The position numbers were made by a program, and so were the translations under genes. A stretch of 64,000 nucleotides of DNA from Przewalskia tangutica (taxonomy: Eukaryota > Streptophyta > Magnoliopsida > Solanales > Solanaceae), in assembly GCA_029844215.1 (NCBI GenBank), contig JAQGDG010000153.1, positions 238,574-302,573 of the forward strand, written 5' to 3'. This document shows positions 57,652-64,000 of the stretch, piece by piece. Every line of letters begins with the position of its first letter. Position 1 is the stretch's first letter. The notes under the pieces are model-generated. The model did not search any database and was not told where the DNA came from. It saw only the letters and a program-made list of their open reading frames with translations.

Positions 57652-58455
57652 TATTAGCATATATTATAAAATATTCTCCATATGTTTTGTAATATTTAGT
57701 GTTGTAAAATTATGGTAGATATAGGATCCTATCGTATTAGGATTCCACATTGTACACTATATATATTTGTATTAATGAGAGCCAAAAATGACTCCTACCA
57801 TAAACCTTGAATCGGCAGCCCTCCCTACCTTTTCCGGAGCTAAAACCGGTTGTATACCATCATTATATGCTGATATACCTCTAATGTACAACCTCCTCAA
57901 CCTCCTTATTTCTTCAACAGGTTGTATACCACCGTTATATGTTGTTTTATCTCTAATATACAACCTCCTCGAACCCCTAATTTTTTTTCCGCAGCCCTCA
58001 TGGCGGAGAACAACCACACTAGTTTTCTTGCAGCGGCAGGAATACAAAGGGGACTGGGCTTTCAGTAAATACCCAGAACATCCGCGGCCCAGCAGCATGG
58101 GAGCCCCACCGACGAGCCACTGTCACCAGGCCCAAGCTCCTGCAGTGGTTGTTTAAGTGAGAAATTTGCTATAGGACATGTTAAGGTGTTGCATGTGCCA
58201 TCTTTTATCGATATTTTCACTAAAGGACTACCTAGACAACTATTATCGACTTTGGATTCGATCTCGACATCAAACCTCCTCGTGCTCCATTGAGGAGGTG
58301 TATTAGCATATATTATAAAATATTTCTCATATATTTTATAATATTTAGTGTTATAAAATTATAGTAGATATAGGATCTCTATTGTATTAGAATTTCACAT
58401 TGTACACACTATATATATTTGTATTGATGAGAGACTTCTAAAGGAGATTAATACA
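57652..58455 (+). mobile_element. Ty1/copia remnant (short-LTR, Ale/Retrofit-like)
   Basis: Two related ends start TATTAGCATATATTATAAAATA (57652 and 58301). The second follows a purine tract, TTGAGGAGGTG. Just upstream lies the end of pol: GHVKVLHVPS, then DIFTKGLPRQL, the RNase H C-terminus of copia elements. The left LTR is truncated near 57780 and the interior is mostly deleted, with two diverged repeats of a GGTTGTATACCA...ACAACCTCCT unit (57849-57980). Flanks TTTCT (57647-57651) and ATTCT (58456-58460) may be a target duplication with one mismatch. Lineage is inferred from the 150-bp LTR size. Confidence 0.7.
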
Positions 58456-58499
58456 ATTCTAGATTTCTTTCTTCCTGAGACATTGAGGCTGTGAGGCTG

Positions 58500-59464
58500 T
58501 GGACATCTTGAGCTTGTCGAATAGTCAATCCAAGCAGGCAGGTCTGTCCAGGTATTTCATAACTGCTTCAGCACTGTCAGTCGCAACATAGATATATTTC
58601 TGATAGTGAGCTTCTCTTCCTCGCTTAACGAGGAAATAAAACTAACAAACAAATCAGAAGAATGAGAAGGGAAAGGAGTTGATCGTGTGTTTGCTTCTAG
58701 CTTTGTTTTCTCTAATCTGCTCTTCCCTTCTTGTAACGATGGGATCTATTGAACCTAATGTTTTTAACACAAGCATACTTATATATGAAAATCACTAAAT
58801 GCTTTAAAATACTAAGCTTTGAAATTTGACCCCATAATTTTAATAAGTGCAATGGGTTGAATGGTGCGAACATAAATATTGTCATGTTAACATGCAAAAA
58901 ATCATATTTGACTGAATGCATTGCTACTATGAGTTTGCATAAGTATATACAATCTTAAGCAGTAGATGGGACTCATTCAGCTGACCCTATAAGCAGTTTC
59001 TCTTCATGTGCTCTTCACCACTATCAAGTTTCAATTGCAACATTAGTGACAAATCGTACAAGTTGGTATCAAGTTTTCAATGAAATATTGCAGCAATAAC
59101 AAAGAATATGGTGTGGTATGTTCAATCCATTAATTTCTTAGAAACATACTCTGTTTTCTCTCTATCAGAGTGAATAAATGGATCAGATTAAAGAAGAAAA
59201 TAGATAGGACAAGACAATTATGAGCTGAAAGTGAACTTTTGGTCTTTGCATAGCTGATCAGCCCTTTCATTATTCATCTAAAGTTATATGTATTCAATAC
59301 AAACACTTCAGCAGTTTCTTCTACAAAGTAGTCATCTTCTCTCTAAATTATCAGAGATTGATCGATGCAATTCAACATTGAGAAAGAAAAAGGAACCAAA
59401 AGTAAATATCATTATATAAATTCACAGAAAATCTGTACCATTATATATAGTCGTACTAAAATTC
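58500..59464. other. Intergenic, no gene seen
   Basis: AT-rich DNA downstream of the F-box gene. No complete repeat or coding signal was recognised. Confidence 0.5.
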
Positions 59465-60795
59465 CTAAACTGAGGATGGAGTGTAGAACAGCTCTGCCTT
59501 GGGAGATGCTCTGGGGAAACACATTAACTCCATAAGGATATTCCTTATCTTCCTAGTCACTGAGGCTTTATTCTGCATAATATTCATCCTAACCAAAGAT
59601 GGAGTACGAGCAAGCAATAGCTTTATGAACCAGCTCAGTTTAGCTGTTCATGTTTAAACATATGAAATGAAAAAATGAACCAGCTCATACATATATAGCT
59701 TGTGTATGGCCATATATATGTACCATTTCTTACCCAAATCTCAAGTTTACTCAAATTGGGAACTCTTAATTAACTCTACAGCGCAAGAAGTCTGACCCAT
59801 TTGGCCTAAGTCTACACCTAACTGTAGATGCCACAAGCAGTTGAGTGTGAAAGGAAGCCCCTTTGTAACCGCACCTGTACTCAAAAGCTTTGGAGAAAAA
59901 ACAAATATACGAATATGAACAGGTGAAAACAATTCCAAAGGTATCCAAGTAAAACATGTCAGATTCTTACCTTAAGGACAAATGAACCCAAAGTAAGTTC
60001 CTGAAGTGTAGGCAAACTAAAAATAAGCTTTTCATAAGATGATCTTTCATCAGCAGGTATTGGACTATCAACCAGAAGGTGTAAATATGTCAATTTTTTG
60101 CAGTTCATAAATTGATTTAGGTCAAGAATACGGTGACTCTCACAAATAGAAATATTATTGAACCGCGATGAGACAACAAAGTTAAGGTATTGAGTACCCT
60201 TACAATGTATCAAGGTCAAATTGACAAGACGGGGGACATTAATAACACAAAACTCTGAAGTTGACACAAAGGTTATTTTTTTCAGATAGAGGTTTATAAG
60301 ATTCTGAAAGCCGAGAAAAGAATTTGGTGGTTTGAATATACCGAAGTGCAGTTCCAAAGATGTCAGGGTTGGGCAACTAAATACATGCGAAGGGAGTCTA
60401 TAAGTACTATTATATGAGGAGACAAGGGCTAGCTTCTTGACACCTTTTGTGGTGACAAATCGCATCCATCTATCAACATTTGTATATGAAAAATGTATTC
60501 CTGAAATATCAAGAACAAACTTCACGATGTCTCCAAGATGCTCTAACAGGATCTCGTCTACAGTTTCTTTGAGGGTAGAGTCCGGTAGACTGAGATGTTA
60601 TTGCTAATTTATAGAAAAAGTATTTATTAAGCACCAAATTGGGAAGCATGACCGATATATATCTCAAGTTTTGGACAAAATACTAGTTCTTGCTGCATCG
60701 TGAACAGACAAACGACTTAGGATATCATCTATAAGGTTTCTTGGTAGAACACTGATTCTATCTTCAGTTTCCCTTCAACAGAAGCTCTTTTACTA
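59465..60795 (-). CDS. F-box/LRR/FBD protein, at least three exons, small indels
   Basis: On the minus strand the first recognised exon (about 60795-59971) carries an F-box, DRISVLPRNLIDDILSRLSV followed by HDAARTSILSK, then a leucine-rich region (LPSHVFSCPTLTSLELHFGI, FQNLINLYLKKITF, LVNLTLIHCKG). It ends at CTTAAG|GTAAGA. The second exon (59874-59734) reads GLPFTLNCLWHLQLGVDLGQ and ELIKSS. The last (59643-59465) gives FIKLLLARTPSLVRMNIMQN and PRASPKAELFYTPSSV before the stop, an FBD-type end. Such proteins are substrate receptors of SCF ubiquitin ligases; the target is unknown. Small deletions break the frame after the F-box (TGGAGA read as TGAGA near 60672) and in exon 2 (near 59755). The start codon is not identified; a short upstream exon near 60885 (ATGACTAAAG|GTAC) is possible. 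Confidence 0.75.
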
Positions 60796-60799
60796 TCTG

Positions 60800-62550
60800 A
60801 GAAGTTGAATTAGCTTAAGACTTCAAATTTATAATCCAAAAGAAGGAATAGGAAATACGGAAATCAGAGAATTGTGTACCTTTAGTCATGCTTGTAAGGA
60901 CAATTAGACTTAATATTCAGAGCAGAAACTGTGTTTTATACTCTGTACTATTCACAGAATTCAAAGGGACTTTGGTGGGATTCACAGAATTCGAAGGGAT
61001 TTAGGAGACTTTTTGGATAAATAAGGCTTGTGTTATTCAATTAAGACTTTTAAATAATCTAGCAATGCTTGTGGTATTTAATTAAGATTATTATGATTTT
61101 TAAATGAGTGTCAATCTAGTGGTATTCGATCGGGATTTTAAGCAATGTAAAATCTTTTAGTATTAAAAACATTGATTTCAAGATTTTTTTCTTAATGTAA
61201 TTTTTGGGACTTTTTTGTGGGAGTATAAATATCAAACCACTCTAAAAAATCATTATGGACAATATTTGTTTTCTCAAGACTTCTCTTCTCCCTCTCTCTG
61301 TATATATTTTTGGAAGCCTCAACCTCCTCCGGGCTTTGTATCTATGGATTGTATAGCCTGCAAAGGAGCACCAAATCAATCTGATTTTGGTTCCTTAAAG
61401 ATGCATTCGCAGTCAGTATGATTGTTGATTTCCAGAACAAAGCATTTGGGATACATATTATTTGGAATACATCTGATATTGTAAACCCTATAAAGTGGCT
61501 TGCTTTGGTGATTATGGTGGCTTGATAATCAATTTAATCTCAATTAAAATATTGACATCATATTTCAAATATAAATTGAATAACAATAATAATTAGAAGG
61601 TTATATTTGGAGTCAATTAATGCAAACACTCTGGGCGTTGAGATTATGCGGACGGTGGAATAGAAGAGAGTATCGATGTGATCGTTCGAATCTTTATAAA
61701 TCGTTTAAAATTCAAACATAATTTTTATTGTCTTTTTAAAATCTGTTAAGTCATTACGTTTCTAAATAGTCTTTTAAAATTCATTAAACTATTTATCCCA
61801 AAATAATCTTTTTAAATCTAGATTGAATACACCTTAGGTAGTTAGGTTGTAGGGATTTTTTTTTGTCACAAGGCAAAACAAACCTTCTGTCTTTTGTTTT
61901 CTTGTAGTTGTGATTAACCAAGGAAGAAAAATAGAAGAAATTGCACAGTTTAGCTCTTCATGATCTTTAATTTTGCCCTTTAAATCGAACTTATAAGTTT
62001 TTTAAAGGAAGGAGCAAGGAATAGCATTATGGATATTATAATATAAAAATATAAATTTATGAATCGAACTTGCATAAGTTTTTAAGGAAAGGAGCGAATA
62101 AACATAAATATTATAATCTGAAAATATAAATTTATGATCGCGGAAAAAATGATGGGAAATTTAGCCCTACATAGGAGTCAAAAGTACAATTTACTGAGAA
62201 CATATAAATTGGACTGATTACAACACAAATGTGAACAAATAGTCGGCTAACAGCCCAACACTAGTCACCTCATTCTAAAATAAATCTCTTTTGGCTACAA
62301 GTAAATTGATATATGCAACTAAATTTTTACGTGTACATCGTACTAATATAATTGTGTTTAACGTACCCGTCCTTAATAGGTGGTGGAGTTAAGAATAAAT
62401 GTATCATTCACTTTTAATTATATGAAATTAGAAAAATATATTTTTATTTTGCCTTATTACTTGCTCTGCCTATTCTGATTTTAATTTTTAAAATGTGTTT
62501 TGACCGTCTTGGCGTTTAAATATTCCCCTACACCATATCCGTCATTGTCA
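60800..62550. other. Intergenic DNA right of F-box gene
   Basis: No gene recognised. A diverged direct repeat at 61995-62060 and 62065-62140 shares AAGGAGC, ATTATAAT and ATATAAATTTATGA words. Confidence 0.5.
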
Positions 62551-64000
62551 CCTCTGAGGACAACCGGACCTCTGACAGTAGAGAAGAAAATAGAAACAAA
62601 GTACATACGAGATTATCATTAATACTAACTTTGGGAAGAATGCTTAACAAAATTCAATTCTGTGAAACACGTAAGATGAGGCAGTTATCAAAATTACCGC
62701 CAGCATTAAATTGAATTCGAAGCGACCGTATCAAAGCCCACACGTTAGTATAAAATCCATACCACTGAGGAGAATGACCGGACCTCTGACTTAGTAGAGA
62801 AGAAAATGAAACAAAAGTACATATAAGTTATCATTAATGTTAACACAGGAATAATGTACTTGAAATTCAATTAGTGTGAAACACGTAAGATGAAACCAGT
62901 TGTCAAAAATTACCCTTAGCGTTAAATTGAATTCGAAGCGGCCCGTATCAAAGCCCGCGCGTTAGTATAAAGCCGCCTACGAGGGACACGGACTCTGACT
63001 TAGTAGAAAGAAAATAGAAACAAAAGTACATACACGAGATTATCATTAATACTAACGTGGGAAGAATGCCGCGAAATTCAATTCTTGTGAAACACGTAAG
63101 ATGACAGTTGTCAAAATTACCGCCAGCGTTAAATTGAATTCGAAGCGGCCGTATCAACCAGCGCGTTAGTATAAAACCCGCTCCCTGAGAGATGACGACC
63201 TGACTTAGTAGAAGAAAATAGAAACAAGAAATCGTACGAGATTATCATTAATCTTAGCGTGGGAAGAATGCTTAACGAAATTAAATTCTTGTGAAACCGT
63301 AAGATAGGCCAGTTGTCAAAATTACCCTTAGCATTAAATTGAATTCGAAGCGGCCGTATCGAAACCATACCGTTAGTATAAAACCCGTACCCTGAGAGAA
63401 TGACGGACTCTGACTTAGTAGAGAAAATAGAAACAAAAATACGTATACGAGATTATCATTAATACTAACACGAGATAATGTGAAATTCAATTAGTATGAA
63501 ACACGTAAGATAAACCAAGTTATCAAAATTACCGCCAGCGTTAAATTGAATTCGAAGCGACCCGTATCAAAGCCCGCGCGAATTAGTATCCAAAGCGCGC
63601 CTCTGAGGAGAATGACCCAGGACTACTGACTTAGTAGAGAAGAAAATAGAAACAAAAGTACATACAGGATTTATCATTAATACTAGCATTAGGAAGAATC
63701 TTATGAAATTCAAATTCTTTATGAAACACGTAAGATGAGCCAAGTTATCCAAAATTACCATAGCATTAAATTGAATTGAAGCGGCCCGTATCGAAAAGCC
63801 CGCCATGCATTAGTATAAAACCAGCTTTCTGAGGAGAACTGACGGACTCTGACTTAGTAGAGAAGAAAATAGAAACAAAAATGCGTACATCGCAAGTTAT
63901 CATTAATACTAGCACGGGAAGAATGCTTACGCGAGAATTCAATTCTTTATGAAACCATGAAGATGAGCCAGTTATCAAAATTACCCTTAGTGAAATTGAA
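62550..64000. repeat. Tandem array, about 210-bp period, running off the window
   Basis: About seven copies, with CTGACTTAGTAGAGAAGAAA near 62570, 62785, 62994, 63202, 63410, 63627 and 63849. Each unit also has GATTATCATTAATACTAAC, GAAACACGTAAGATGA and TTAAATTGAATTCGAAGCGG. Copies differ by clustered small changes. The minus-strand reading frames of 69-79 codons repeat with the array and are not separate genes. Confidence 0.9.

Noticed and set aside
59747..59938. Independent 63-codon gene on the minus strand
   Set aside because: Its C-terminal half is exon 2 of the F-box/LRR gene; the N-terminal half is intron.
62948..63978. Six minus-strand frames of 69-79 codons with similar sequence
   Set aside because: One frame per unit of the 210-bp tandem array; Phe/Leu-rich and not conserved between units.

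Overview
This is AT-rich nuclear DNA from a flowering plant, most likely a member of the Solanaceae. Support comes from introns with plant-type splice sites, Au- and TS-type SINEs, Stowaway-like MITEs, a Tekay-type LTR ending in GGGTCGTGACA next to an initiator-tRNA-Met primer site, and Tat/Ogre-type LTR elements primed by a tRNA-Arg-like site. Most of the window is transposable-element DNA. The only clear host genes are a triphosphate tunnel metalloenzyme gene (TTM1/2 type, plus strand, about 49.4-57.1 kb), an F-box/LRR/FBD gene (minus strand, about 59.5-60.8 kb) and a short divergent ubiquitin-fold reading frame (about 5.9-6.4 kb).

Layout. 1-2.8 kb: end of a Tekay-like LTR, primer-binding site and the first codons of gag. 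2.8-5.6 kb: unassigned. 5.9-6.4 kb: ubiquitin-like frame. 7.3-10.4 kb, minus strand: an LTR-like block beside a decayed env-like retroelement frame. 10.5-17.9 kb: a tandem duplication of a segment carrying a hAT transposon. Copy A is truncated at its 3' end. Copy B is complete but split. 15.7-41.1 kb: a three-level nest. hAT copy B contains a 22 kb Tat/Ogre-like LTR element (17904-39999). That element contains a 12 kb relative in the opposite orientation (23233-35370). Each level has a recognisable target-site duplication. Neither LTR element codes for gag or pol, and each carries a long tandem array before its 3' LTR. 42.0-45.1 kb: a 3.1 kb solo LTR with a perfect 5-bp duplication. 46.5-57.1 kb: a Stowaway MITE, then the TTM gene, whose introns hold several SINEs, MITEs, a 986-bp TTA-flanked element and a tRNA-Gly-like/Au SINE composite inside one 16-bp target duplication. 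57.6-60.8 kb: a Ty1/copia remnant inside an old FBD fragment, then the F-box gene. 62.5 kb to the end: a tandem array with a period of about 210 bp.

A caution applies to the whole window. Conserved exons carry many 1-2 bp indels, mostly in homopolymers, while splice sites and codon order are intact. The two LTR pairs differ by the same multi-base replacements at unrelated sites (for example GCTG versus CTTTG). Both patterns look like systematic base-calling error in methylated repeats and under-polished consensus, so frameshifts and LTR divergence should not be read at face value.
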